This document shows, piece by piece, positions 21,469 to 33,200 of a stretch of DNA of 64,000 nt. The notes under the pieces were generated by a model. That model searched no databases. It saw nothing but the letters and a program-made list of their open reading frames with translations, and was not told where the DNA came from. The stretch spans positions 3,224,001 to 3,288,000 of the forward strand of contig OY751488.1 in the NCBI GenBank assembly GCA_963565915.1. Reading direction: 5' to 3'. Position numbers and translations under genes: made by a program. Every line of letters begins with the position of its first letter. Position 1 is the stretch's first letter. The DNA is from Entoloma clypeatum. Taxonomy: Eukaryota; Basidiomycota; Agaricomycetes; Agaricales; Entolomataceae.

Positions 21469-22634
21469 TACTGTATATATACCACTGTAACATTGTATGT
21501 AAATCTACTCAGACCATTCAAATCAAGCCCAAGGACTTAATAAGGTGAATAGAAGCAAAATAAGTCGAAAATTTGACCAAAAAATTTTCTTTCAGCTTTG
21601 GATTCTCCTCATTCAGGGGACCTCACAGCACATCTCAAATTTGGTGCATTCATTATGGAGATATAACACTTTTACTGAAATATGCACATTTCATCATTTC
21701 TATCTTATCTAGAGATCTAAAAATTATACAAGGTGTTTCAGAAGGTGAATACATATATATTGATGAGTTCTATCATGTTAAACTATTATTAGATCATGAG
21801 GAAGGCACCACGCATGCCTGTGCGATACATTTGCACATTGTTTACTGTTGTATGGTGTGAAGTGTCTCATCGCTATATGCTCAAATCCGTGGCAAAAATT
21901 CATAAAATACATACATATTTATTGACATATGATACTCTGGTACATAATTGATATAGTCTGTAAGCTTACTTTCTCCTGTGTAGTCATATTAAGGAGAAAT
22001 GCGATGTTTTTTGAGTTTGTTCACATATATTTGACACATTTGATATGCGCGTGTCACACATCATCCAATGTTGAATTGACGCATCCACCCATTGCTCACT
22101 CCGCAATGAGAGGCACACAGATATAACAAAAATAACACAGTAATAATAATACAGATACAACAAAAATAGCACTGTAAACACAGATACAAAAAAATAACAC
22201 TGTAATCATATGTTTTAGCTATGTTTTCACCATGTTTCACTCAATTCTTAACCTTTGTGACTCTGAGCAAGAGTTTATATACAAGCTAGAAATGTATTCC
22301 ACTCAGTTGTAGCCTCAAAACAAGCCTTAGACCAATGAAATTGGACTATAAATATCTAGAATATTATGCAGATTACTGAAAAATCTCCAAAAATTGTAGA
22401 ATATTAGGGGGGGGGGGTTGGAGGTGTATCCCAAAGGGCAAAAAGACCGGTCTAGACCTGTTTAGACCAGTCTTTTTGCGGTCTAAGTCAAAAAAAAAAT
22501 CTAGACTGAACTGCAGTCTAAATTTTCTAAAATGTATAGACCTTAGACCGCGGTTCAGTCCAACGTGGTCTATTTTTCAGTTCAGTTCAGTCCAGTTCAG
22601 GTCTATGTAGACTGAACCTTCGAACACTAGTCCG
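21469..22634. repeat. AT-rich filler with a short tandem and a GGTCTAGACC-type palindromic stretch
   Basis: No coding frame is seen. At about 22106-22206 a degenerate tandem of three ~30-bp units occurs (CACAGATACAACAAAAATA-like). At 22440-22634 there are many palindromes of the type AGACCGGTCTAGACC and GTCTAAACTG, ending TTCGAACACTAG, the reverse complement of the TAGTGTTCGAA motif seen near 6650-7110. Confidence 0.5.
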
Positions 22635-22674
22635 ACATAGCTCCGATGTTTTTGCCGATCAGTTCTTAACAGTA
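22635..22674 (+). repeat. 3' end of a G4-type LTR, with downstream G4 leader
   Basis: The sequence TAGCTCCGATGTTTTTGCC... to ...CAGTTCTTAACA matches the end of the LTR at 47861-48337. It is followed by GTATATTCAAACT, which resembles the bases following the G3 5' LTR, so this is the leader side of a 5' LTR. It leads into TR-GAG at 22720 and, on the far side of TR-GAG, into G4 gag. Confidence 0.7.
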
Positions 22675-22719
22675 TATTCAAACTGCCACTCGCTTATCTG
22701 TATTTCAAATTCCAGTTAT

Positions 22720-23171
22720 TGTTGAGAATACATTCTAGATGGATGTCTCGACAAGTCAATCACATGTCTATAAACATGTGTATTCCCATATGGAGTTACA
22801 TATGGAAGTGTTCTAGACTTAGAACAATCTAGACTCGCTCTAGATCCCTGACTCATTAGATATGTGTCAGACGTGCATAACATATGTCATGTTATGTCAC
22901 ATCATGTGCTTGTCACACTATATGACTATAAGTCACATATTACCATATATGTGAGTTTATGGTTCTGCGACAGAACTCAGTTTGTACTTGTTTGTACATG
23001 GTCTGTGCGCATCCTTGTAGGTATAAATACTCGATGTATCTGTATCTGCAAATACAGGTCATAGGACTTTTACCAAGTACCTTCATCACTCAAGCTCTTC
23101 TCGCTCTTCTTGCCTCCAATGTGAGTATCTTACCCAGGCTTCCCTGCGTATGTAGGTGTGCTGTTTCAATA
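22720..23171 (+). repeat. TR-GAG 5' LTR
   Basis: 452 bp, TGTTGAGAATAC... to ...CTGTTTCAATA, so it ends TG...TA instead of the usual TG...CA. It is rich in short palindromes (ACATGTCTATAAACATGT, CCATATGGAGTTACATATGG). It is very similar to the 3' LTR, with only a few differences seen by eye. Confidence 0.92.
23022..23029 (+). promoter_or_regulatory. TATA box of the TR-GAG LTR
   Basis: TATAAATA lies 150 bp before the LTR end; the same box is in the 3' LTR at 28897-28904. Transcription would start about 30 bp downstream. Confidence 0.6.
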
Positions 23172-23184
23172 GGTTATGGGCCCC
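23172..23184 (+). other. TR-GAG primer binding site (initiator tRNA-Met half)
   Basis: GGTTATGGGCCCC directly follows the 5' LTR and is the same 13-mer as in Copia-A, although the two LTRs are unrelated in sequence. Confidence 0.75.
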
Positions 23185-23283
23185 GTTTTGCCCGGTACAG
23201 TCTGCGCACTCTAACGGAGTTGCTGCGACTGTCTAGCCTGTTAGATACTAACCTGGCCTAGCCAGTGAGCGCGAGTCTTAAAA

Positions 23284-26200
23284 GCGCCCTTTGGGCTGCT
23301 ACCGCCTCTTTAGCTAGTAGCATAGACTAGTCTAAGTTAGTTATCTGGTTTGATACTCGGAGGTTCCAGACTAGTGAGCGCCCTTTGGGCTGCACCTAGT
23401 TCTGATGTCCAAGACTAGCAAAGCGCCCCTAGGGCTGCATCTAGTTCTTGATCTAGACTAGGGCCTTTTATGGCCTATGTCTATATTTGGACATTTTGTA
23501 TAAAGCCTGTGGCTTGAGCGCCTTGATAGGCGGCCGCCACACCCCTGTGAAAAACCCTCTCTTGTATCTGCGCCTTCTTTTGGCTGCGATCTAGATTTGG
23601 GGTTTTCTCACGCTGTGTCATGTCCTGTCTGGCATTTGGTTTCAAACCAAATCGAGTATATCTCGATGTGCTGACATTCGGACATCACGATTCTCAGGAA
23701 CTTTCTGTTCCTTGAACCCTTTTTTTCGTCGATCGATCTTGATCCGTTGCACCCTGTACCTGATAGAAGCGCCCTTTTTGGGTTGCCTCAGGGACTTCCT
23801 ATTTTTATGGTTGCACGATCTCAGATTTGATGCTGACTTAAAATCGTTCCTAGATGAAAGGATCTTGCATCTGCTTCCATTATGGTTTCATTCAAGCAAA
23901 CCATTGGTCACACCGTGACATCCGCGTTATTCAGCGTGATGACGGTTTCCACAGACGACACCTCTGTACTCTGAATTGCATGGTCACACCACGCATTCGG
24001 AAGGTGAAAGTCACGCAACTGCGATACGGACGGCATGCACGCCATGTCTGTACTCGCAAATGTGGAAAGAAAAAAGCAGTATGCATCCCCATCTACATTC
24101 TCTTCACTTGTTGAACTTTGACTCTAGGATCCCTGGGCGCCACGCCCAAGTAACATCCAAAGAGCTCAAACGAGGGACTTACCGTTCCCCTTCAATCATA
24201 GTGGCGATGAAGAAAGGAGAATCACACCCGAGGTTACACCCAGGGTAATAAAGATGGAGCAATCGCCTGATCTATAGGCGACCATCTTTAAGTAAATACC
24301 ACAGCATTGTGACCCCTAGTCACATAAATAAAGGCTATTACATAAAACTCTCTCTGACATGTGTCACAAAACAATTCAGACAATACCTCTCATTGGTTCA
24401 AATTGGTCTTGAATATTTGCTGACCACTGTTTCTTTTTAGAAACAAACATGTCTTCAATCACTTCTTTGATTGCTGTTCCCGTTCTTGACGGCACAAACT
24501 ACCCTGAGTGGGCGAACACCATGTGTTCGTTCCTTAGATCTCAGGATTTGTGGCAAATTGTTGATGGTGCTGAGAAGCGACCCTTGATGTCTGCTAACCT
24601 TACAAGGAAAGCCCATACAACTAAAGTCAAGGCATGGAACATTAGGGATCAAATGGCTTTAGCCAATATTCGACTTCGTGTCGACCCGTCGATCAAACTC
24701 ACCAAGAATATGTCTTCTGAGACTTGGTTTGAGTTAAAGAATAGGTTCGGACGAGCTGTTTATGAAACAGTTCTGTCTGACATTCGTGCTGCATTATCCT
24801 TCAAACTTTCTATGAAGCGACAACCTGCAACCGAGATTGATTATCTTGATAAAATCTTTGATCATCTCGGCGCACATCATTCTATTTCTCCATCGACTCG
24901 GGCCCTAATGCTTCTATCTGCCCTCCCGTCTCCTGATTGGAATGACTTTGCCATAGAAACCCTTCTTTACAATGATGATCTCACCTATGATAAGGTTCGA
25001 GAATTAATTGTTGAAACATACAATCATCATCATGTTGATCCTGTTCCCGATTTGTCACTTGAGGATTACCTTTACGGCATAGGTATCTCCTATGATCCTC
25101 AACCAACATCGTGCGATGTTTTTCATCAGCCGTTTCGGAACTTATGGAAAAAGAAGTCTTTCTTATCTGCACCAACAGACCCTGGTGCTCTGCGCTACTC
25201 TAGCTGCGTCGCCGGTCTGGTGCATGATGCCGTCATAACAGAACAATGCAAGGGTCCACCCGTCGACAATTACGACATAGCGTTTCCACGCCTGGACCTT
25301 ATAACAGCATAATCATTGTGTAGAACGATTGTATTTTCTTTCTTTGCAATCAATACATTGATTTGCAATGTGTTCATATTTTGAACGAAAGAAAGAGAGA
25401 TTTAAAAATGCAAATGCATTTTATGTTCAAATAACTTATATCCAATCTGGAATAATTCCACTAAGTTGGATGTGCCGTTGAGCCACCTACTATAAAGGAA
25501 ACAGCTTAATAAGCTTGTCAAGAAGACTGCGCGAGTCATTAATTTGTCTTTCTGCTGCGTCTATCTTTCCTTTTCAGGAATTGATATTCCACCTTATATT
25601 GGATAAGACAAAAAATGATTTCAAAGCATTTAAAAAGTAATATTGTATTCGTGCGCTATGGCATTTGCATAACACTTATTCTGCGCCTTGACAGGCTGCG
25701 ATAGTGTTCGGAAAATTGTCATTCTGGCTGCCAATATATAATACTTTATTATCAGAAGAAGAGTTTTTCAACCCTTCAACCTAAATCGATTCAAATTGGT
25801 CTAGCCAACCAATCTTGTTCCTCCACTCTTTCACCAAAAAGTAGTGATGATTTGGGGCAATGCAAAGCTTCTTATCTGAACTCTCCATTTCTTGCATGGG
25901 AATGATCTCTGATGCATCTTGCGCCTTTTAGGCTAGCATTGCATTTTGACTTATAAGGCATCTACGCTTTAATCAAGCAGCGATGACCTTGTCACAGAAT
26001 CATATAGGGATGACCGTGATGGTACACACCCTATGGCAAAAATGGATATAGTCAAAAAATCAAATTGTATCACAGCTTACAAATATTGCTGGAATAAATT
26101 GCCTGAGAGTAATTACCTCAGCATAACTTGGAGAGTAATTCCTCCGCAGTTTGCAATTATTTTTTCTGCATGAATTTCTGGTTTCCCAACCAAGTTCTGC

Positions 26201-28508
26201 ATCTATTTCAGTATATGCTCTTTGAAAGCCAAAGATACAGGGAAATGATTGCCATACTTGACTGTGAAAAGGGGGAGAATATAGAGAAGCATTTTAATGG
26301 CAGCATTCTGCGCTATTTGCTTTGCGATACCATTGCTAGAAGACTGATCTTTGATCTTTTGATCTCACCATCAGATGCAATGCTTCGTATACAACACTCT
26401 ATAGGTTGTACCATTAAAGGAGCGCCGTGACCGCTGCATACTTATCAAATGGTCAACTTGAACAAAAGAAAAAGCTTATCCCAGCTTATACCCCTATGAT
26501 TTCTCACCTAGAAACGATGAATTCTGGATAAAAGAGAATGTCATATGAATCGATCCGTTAGTCTTATCAGACTATTGTTGGGTTCTATTTCCAAGTATAT
26601 CTTCTATGATTACTTGATGAAGCATCTTAATTGATGGCTTACTAATAATGCATTAAGTTGCATTATATAGTTCTTGGAATACCAAGATTACTATTGATTG
26701 CATGAAACGCATCAGAGTGCTTGTTACACTCTTGAGATTTGGATCAACCCATCATCTGATCTGCGCCTTGTTTTGGCTGCGACAATGATCTGGTTCTTGC
26801 ATTGAGTAGAGCGCCTGTGTTGGCTGCCTCCTTTGACAAAACAAGACCAAATAACACCCTCACGCGTTATTGTTGTATCATGCAACAAACATAGTAAAAT
26901 CTGTGTTGATGTCTTAGAGTGGATTCTCTATTGACCTCTGAACATAAATCGGTTGTTCACCAACATAAGTATTACCAACTACAAAGAACTACATTGCAAA
27001 GTCATTTATTTGACTATAATCTGCAATATTGCTTGCACATCATCACATATAACAGTTGGCTTGATTGCCTATAAAATCTGTAAAATATACTCCACGGAAT
27101 TGGTTTTCAGGGGGAGTTAATTCATTCTCTATTAACCCTAAAAAACAATCCACATGATGTTTGCTTGTCTAGCCTTTGCATAACAATGTGCGCCCCTTTG
27201 GGCTTGCCACAGTTACTAGGCTTGATTATATCTGCGCTCAAATAATGGCTGCAATATTTAATCATTGCGATTATATTTTGCAATAGCTTGGATAGTACGT
27301 CAGACGATATGGGAAACGATGATGAAACTACCAGCTGTCTCAGATATTATATTCTGAAGACTCAACGTCCACTATGACGATAAACTAGGACCCTATTCCG
27401 GAACAAAGCATAAACTATCACAGTGGACTCTGAACCTAACTAGTTCATCCACATCCCTGAAGTCTGGAGTATTACACTCGACTCAGATGACATTATCTAT
27501 AAACACACCTTAAGTGTTGCCATGATAATATTACATACTCAGGATAAAGGCACCCTTGTCTAAAAATCCATGGTTGTTAGCGCCTTATTTGGCAGCTTCC
27601 CAGAGTATTAATAAGCTATTTATAGCTTAGATCATGCCAAGCATGATATCATCAGTTGGTTAAATGACCCTTTGAGCCAGATCAAGTCTAACGAGCTCTT
27701 AATTGAGTTATGTCTTCTGACTTATCCCCGGCCTTAGTGCCACATGCTCTTTCCATACTAGTTCTTGCGCTACTACTGGCTGCAACTACTATGTGATCCA
27801 TAAAACTGAGTACCACTACGTCTTGAGCGCCTTCTTGGGCTGCCTGCATTGGTAGTCTCATTTTTGTGTGAATCATGGTCAAAACCATTGATACTCGTCT
27901 GGAATGACAATAAACTATCACACGTGGTTTGCTGATGCAATCAGGCCAAACACCTGACTCAGCATGGTCCGTGCGAGATAGGCAAAGCCTTAAATATGCT
28001 CCTCAAAGTCGAATTTTAGAGCAGGCTTCCAATGGCATTCTTCGCCTACTTCTCCACCGCCTTCTACACTCGCTTCGCACATGCCGACCAGTTGACGCAT
28101 GTTGCCTCGACCAATGCCAGCAACACCACCACCACTACTGCAGCCCCCGCCGCTGCTTCCTCATCACCCTCTAGCAGTAACACTGCTACGACCACCGACG
28201 ACAAGAAACATCGAAGGAAAACTAAAGTAGGTAGTGGTAGAAGTAATTAAATAATCAATTACTTCAGTGGCTGCTCTAAGCGCTACACTGGCTGCTTCAA
28301 GCGCCATTATGGCTGCATGTTTATTGCGCTATTTCATATCTCTCAAAGGTATTTTTATCCTTTGATGATCTATTGATCTCAGATTGACTTCTGATGAGAC
28401 CTGTCTATTCTTGTTTTGGAATTAGACTTATGGGTCTCTGATAAGACCTTAAATGACAGCGTATGCTAAACGACACAGCAGATCCCCCTTTAGCGCCCTT
28501 ATGGCTGC
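23284..28508 (+). repeat. Dispersed array of ~19 imperfect hairpins, GCGCC-N(4-8)-GGCTGC
   Basis: GC-rich 16-19-mers are scattered through the AT-rich interior of TR-GAG. They start at 23284, 23378, 23423, 23518, 23570, 23769, 25683, 25921, 26422, 26763, 26811, 27190, 27234, 27580, 27767, 27827, 28280, 28301 and 28493; a degraded one may start at 26310. All are on the + strand, and none lies in the gag ORF at 24449-25312. Typical members are GCGCCCTTTGGGCTGC, GCGCCATTATGGCTGC and GCGCCTTGACAGGCTGC. GC/GC and CC(C)/GG(G) arms can pair around a variable loop with a small internal bulge. Loop sequence and length vary while both arms are kept. Confidence 0.85.
24449..25312 (+). CDS. TR-GAG Gag-like protein
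   Basis: This 287-aa frame starts with MSSITSLIAVPVLDGTNYPE, the N-terminal signature of Copia gag proteins (UBN2/DUF4219 type), and continues with RDQMALANIRLRVDPSIK and SFLRSQDLWQIVDG. The capsid-like helical part runs to about residue 195. The C-terminal ~90 residues are atypical: no CCHC knuckle is present, and the end (DNYDIAFPRLDLITA) is unlike a nucleocapsid. The ATG follows a convincing splice acceptor (CTGACCACTGTTTCTTTTTAG) by eight bases. It is probably a functional capsid that packages the element's own RNA, but RNA binding would need another region or a partner. Confidence 0.8.
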   Translation: MSSITSLIAVPVLDGTNYPEWANTMCSFLRSQDLWQIVDGAEKRPLMSANLTRKAHTTKVKAWNIRDQMALANIRLRVDPSIKLTKNMSSETWFELKNRFGRAVYETVLSDIRAALSFKLSMKRQPATEIDYLDKIFDHLGAHHSISPSTRALMLLSALPSPDWNDFAIETLLYNDDLTYDKVRELIVETYNHHHVDPVPDLSLEDYLYGIGISYDPQPTSCDVFHQPFRNLWKKKSFLSAPTDPGALRYSSCVAGLVHDAVITEQCKGPPVDNYDIAFPRLDLITA

Positions 28509-28595
28509 TGCCATTTATTTTGGCTCTTCACTAGGACTTGAATGTCTTCTTGTGAACAAGTATTGAAACCTGACGGAATCACACTTGAGGGGGAG
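25313..28595 (+). other. TR-GAG 3' interior, non-coding
   Basis: 3.3 kb of AT-rich DNA with no frame resembling pol. It holds 13 of the hairpin motifs. One short frame at 28032-28250 (Thr/Ala/Ser-rich, then a basic HRRKTKVG end) may be a relic of a Gag C-terminus, but I cannot support it as a gene. The polypurine tract ends the region. Confidence 0.6.
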
Positions 28596-29046
28596 TGTTG
28601 AGAATACATTCTAGACGGATGTCTCGACAGTCAATCACATGTCTATAGACATGTGTATTCCCATATGGAGTTACATATGGAAGTGTTCTAGACTTAGAAC
28701 AATCTAGACTCGCTCTAGATCCCTGACTCATTAGATATGTGTCAGACGTGCATAACATATGTCATGTTATGTCACATCATGTGCTTGTCACACTATATGA
28801 CTATAAGTCACATATTACCATATATGTGAGTTTATGGTTCTGCGACAGAACTCAGTTTGTACTTGTTTGTACATGGTCTGTGCGCATCCTTGTAGGTATA
28901 AATACTCGATGTATCTGTATCTGCAAATACAGGTCATAGGACTTTTACCAAGTACCTTCATCACTCAAGCTCTTCTCGCTCTTCTTGCCTCCAATGTGAG
29001 TATCTTACCCAGGCTTCCCTGCGTATGTAGGTGTGCTGTTTCAATA
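28596..29046 (+). repeat. TR-GAG 3' LTR
   Basis: 451 bp, TGTTGAGAATAC...TTTCAATA, followed by the TSD GTTAT, which overlaps the ATG of G4 gag. Confidence 0.92.
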
Positions 29047-29049
29047 GTT

Positions 29050-30276
29050 ATGGCAGCCCACAACACTCAGAACTCCGACGCAGCAGCAGCCGCAGCAGAA
29101 GCTTCAAAGCTGCAGGACACCAGGGTGTCATTTCTACATACATTCCATGATTTTCCCACAGAAGAATCTGCACCCAAACCAGACCCCATATCTCTGACAC
29201 CTCGTCTCCGAACACCTCAGACACAAGGACCTCTGATTCCTGAAGAATCCTGTCCTTTTCACAAATCTCCGACCTCTCCTTTTGACGACAACAATCCTTT
29301 CCATCGTGAGCAAACTCCAAACCTCGCTGAAGCAATTATGCTTATGACGCAGGAGCTCCGACGCAGAGAGACTCCGAAGACTCTGAAAAAGAAGTTGATA
29401 GAACCTGACACTTTTGACAGCTCCAACTCTCAGAAACTCACCAGTTTCCTCGCACAATGCACACTATATTTCTGAAACAACCCCGCCTTTGGCAATGATG
29501 ATAACAAAGTCAGTTTTGCTCTGTCGTACCTCTGAGGAACCACGCTCCAATGGTTTGAGCCCACCCTCTTGGGAGAGTCTGACGACGACACTGTCTGGTT
29601 GGACGACTGGTCTGCCTTTGTGCACATCCTCCGATCCGAATTCAGACCTATCGATCCGACCAGAGAAGCAGAGGATAGTCTGGATCACCTTTGGATGCAT
29701 GACCATCAGAAGATCCTATGTTACAACATGGACTTCAAATGTCTTTCTGCTTGCACGCAGTGGGATGACAGTGCGCTCCGATATTGGTACTACACCGGTT
29801 TAGCAGAACATATCAAGGATGTTTTAGGGACCTACCCCAAACCTAAGACTCTGGGCGAGTTGAAGATAATGGCCCATAACATCAATGCTCGCTACTGGGA
29901 ATGTCAACACAAGAAATCGCACTCCTCCAACAAATCCACTCCGAAGTCCAACAAATCTGACAAATCTGACAAGAAACAGACCCCCGCTTCATCATCCTCC
30001 AACAACTCTTCATCATCTAAACCCAACTTGCAACAACAACAAAAATCATCATCCACCTCTCTGAAATCCATCCTCTCCGACAAACTTGGCAAAGACAGGA
30101 AATTAACTCCCCAAGAATGCCAACGATAATTTGACAATAATTTATGCATGTTTTGTGGCAGTGTGGGTCATCGGGCTTCCGACTGCTCGAAGAAATCATC
30201 TTCTAACGCCAAAGCAAAGGCCTGCGTGGCCCAAGCTGAGGACAAATTGGAGAAGATGACCAAGTCAAAAAAATAG
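29050..30276 (+). pseudogene. G4 gag, three in-frame stops
   Basis: One frame of 409 codons runs from the ATG at 29050 to TAG at 30274-30276, interrupted by TGA at 29473 and 29533 and TAA at 30127. The capsid segment (DSALRYWYYTGLAEHIKDVL) matches G3 Gag (SSALHHRYYSGLAEQIKDVL). A single zinc knuckle CMFCGSVGHRASDC lies near the end. At 29533 G3 has Arg, so CGA to TGA is the likely change there. The leader is separated by TR-GAG, which inserted right at the start codon. Confidence 0.85.
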
Positions 30277-30299
30277 TAAGCAGTCCTCAGATTCCAGCA

Positions 30300-33200
30300 C
30301 ATACTGGGGATTGCGTTGACTCCTTTCGTGCACCTTTGGAAACCCTCCGACTCAATGTGTCTGCTCTCTCAAATCCAAACTCTCTATGTATTGATTTGAT
30401 ATCTCCAACCTTTTCTGATTCTCTTCCAATAAAGACTCTTGTTGACTCTGGTCCTACACATTGCTTCGCAGATACCAGATTTATTTCTTCTTTAAACTTA
30501 TCTTCAACTCCAATTCCTTCACCTATGGTTTTGAAACTTTTTGATGGTTCTTCAAATACTTATATCACACAATCTATTGATCTTCCTCTCTGATTCCCTT
30601 CTGGTGAACTTCTGACTGTCATGTTTTATGTGACAACCCTTGATTCATCTTGTAATTTGGTTCTAGGACACAACTGGCTCACCCGCTACAATCCGTTGAT
30701 TGACTGGGTATTGGGCAGTATCTTATTCTGTTCTACATTACCCGACACTCCGAGTCCACCTCCACAGTGTTTGCTCTCTCCAATGGGCACCTCCAATCCG
30801 CTCACTCCAAACACCTCCGACCCACCACAGATTACCATGGTCAATGCAGTCACATATCTCCATGCTTGTAAAGCTCCTGGGGCATACACTTTCCATGTTC
30901 ACCTCTCTGACATCTCTGCCAGTTCTGTGTCCATCTCCAACAACACTCCTGACCTCTCTGGCATACCCGAGGAATACCACAATTTTGCTGATGTATTCAG
31001 TAAGAAAAAAGCCAATAGCCTTGCACCCCACTGACCTTACAACCTCAAGATCAATTTGGAGGAAGGTACTTCCCCTCCGATTGGTCCGATGTACTCACTC
31101 TCACAATCCGAACTTGGATCCCTGCAAGACTTCATTGACGGGCATCTCAATATCGGTTTCATCAAACCTTCTAGTTTACCTCACGGTGCTCCAATCCTCT
31201 TCATCCGAAAGAAAGATGGATCACTCTGACTCTGCGTCAACTACCGAGGCCTGAACAAAATCATGAAGAAAGGCCAATACCCACTCCCGCTCATCTCTGA
31301 CCTCTTAGCCACTGCCGGCAAAGCACACGTTTATACCACCATAGACCTCTGACATGCATACCACCTGGTCTGTATTGCTGAAGGTGATGAATGGAAGACT
31401 GCATTCCGCACCCACTATGGATCATTTGAATGGTTACTTATGCCATTCAGATTGTCTAACGCACCTGCAGCTTTCCAATGTTTTATGAATGACATCTTCT
31501 CCAATCTTCTGGACAACTGCATTACCATTTACCTCGACAATATCCTGATCTACTCTGACAACCCTGAGGAACACAAAAAACATGTCCGAGAAGTCCTCCG
31601 ACGACTCTGACAACACAGTCTTTACACCTGCCCTGACAAGTGTGACTTCTCTGCCGAAACTGTAGAATATCTTGGTTTTATCCTTTCTCCCAATGGACTC
31701 AAAATGTCGGAAGCAAAAGTCAAGATTATTCAGGATTGGCCTGAACCACGCAGAGTGAAGGACATCCAGTTCTTTTTAGGTTTTGCAAACTTTTACCAAC
31801 ACTTCATTCCATTCTATTCCAACATCACTATTCCACTCACTCATTTAACCAGGAAACATGCCACTTGGCTGTTCTCTGATAATGCTCGAACCTCCTTTAA
31901 TGACCTGAAAAAGGCATTTACCACCGCTCCGATCCTGACACACTGGATCCCCGACTCTCCGATAATTGTCGAAACTGATGCATCTGACTATGCCCTAGTG
32001 GCTATTTTGTCAATCATCACCTCCGACAATGAAGTCCACCCCGTCGCATTCCATTCCTGCACTTTCATGGCCCCTGAACTCAACTATGACACACATGATA
32101 AAGAACTCCTGGCCATCTTCGAGGCTTTTAAGACTTGGCGCCATTACCTCGAAGGCTCCGGTACTCTGATTGACGTCATTACTGACCACAAAAATCTCGA
32201 GTATTTTGCCACCACCAAAGTCCTTTGGAATACCTTTCTCAGTTCAACCTCATCATCCAATTCCGCCCCGGCCAATTGGGAACTAAACCCAACTCTCTAA
32301 CTAGATGTTGGGATGTCTACCATAAAGGGGGAAATAGCGATTATGTCGACATCAATCCGACCAACCTCTGACCAGTCTTTTCGCAAGAACAGCTCTCCGC
32401 TTCAGTTTGCGTGACCCAACTCCTTGAGCCCATCCTCCATGCAACCATCATGGACACAGAGAAGCTCCACCATGATATACTCACAGCACTCCCTTCCGAC
32501 ACTCTTTATAACACTCTTTCCAAAGATTCTAAACCCCGCTGGTCTCTCGACCCCAATGGGTTCCTCCAACATGACAATTGGATATACATTCCTGACTCTG
32601 ACGACCTCCGACTCTGAGTCCTACAGCACAAGCATGATCATATGCTTGCTGGACACCCAGGTCAAAACAAAACACTCAGTCTCATTCAGCATGATTACAC
32701 CTGGCCTGGAATATGAGATTTTGTCAAACACTATTGCAAATCATGTACCACTTGCATGTGATCGAAGCCACAAAGACACAAGCCTTACGGCCTACTCAAA
32801 CAGCTTCCGATCCCCAAACGTTCTTGGAATTCTATCTCAATGGATTTCATCGAGACCCTTCCGACCTCTGACAACTTTGACTCCATTCTCATTATTGTTG
32901 ACCAATTAACGAAACAAAGTATCTTCATTCTGACAACCATCCACTGCACCTCCAAAGACCTTGCCATACTCTTCATATTACATGTCTTCTCTGCACACAG
33001 CGTCCCCGAATTCGTCTCCCAATTCTTCCAATCTCTCGGAAAGGCTCTAAACATGACCCTCCACTTCACCTCTGGTTACCACCCCAAAGGCGATGGCCAA
33101 ACCGAACACACTAACCAGACCCTCGAACAGTACTTGCGGATATTCTGCAACTACCAACAGGACAACTGGTCCGCTCTCCTTCCGATTGTGGAGTTCACGT

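Larger units (their letters stand above)
22720..29046 (+). mobile_element. TR-GAG: non-autonomous, gag-only Copia-type LTR retrotransposon with a hairpin array
   Basis: The element has LTRs at 22720-23171 and 28596-29046 and a TSD GTTAT (22715-22719 and 29047-29051). A Copia-type primer binding site abuts the 5' LTR, and a polypurine tract TTGAGGGGGAG abuts the 3' LTR. The 5.4-kb interior holds a single gag-like ORF and no protease, integrase, RT or RNase H. Terminal-repeat retrotransposons with GAG (TR-GAG) have this plan and must use pol from a relative. The insertion split the G4 leader from the G4 gag start codon. Confidence 0.9.

Noticed and set aside
28032..28250. Thr/Ala/Ser-rich frame in TR-GAG as a gene
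   Set aside because: Short, low complexity, no recognisable domain and no supporting start context; it is at best a gag tail relic.
23281..28508. The GCGCC/GGCTGC units as a CRISPR-like array
   Set aside because: Spacing is irregular (tens to thousands of bases), the loops are inside the unit, and the host is eukaryotic.
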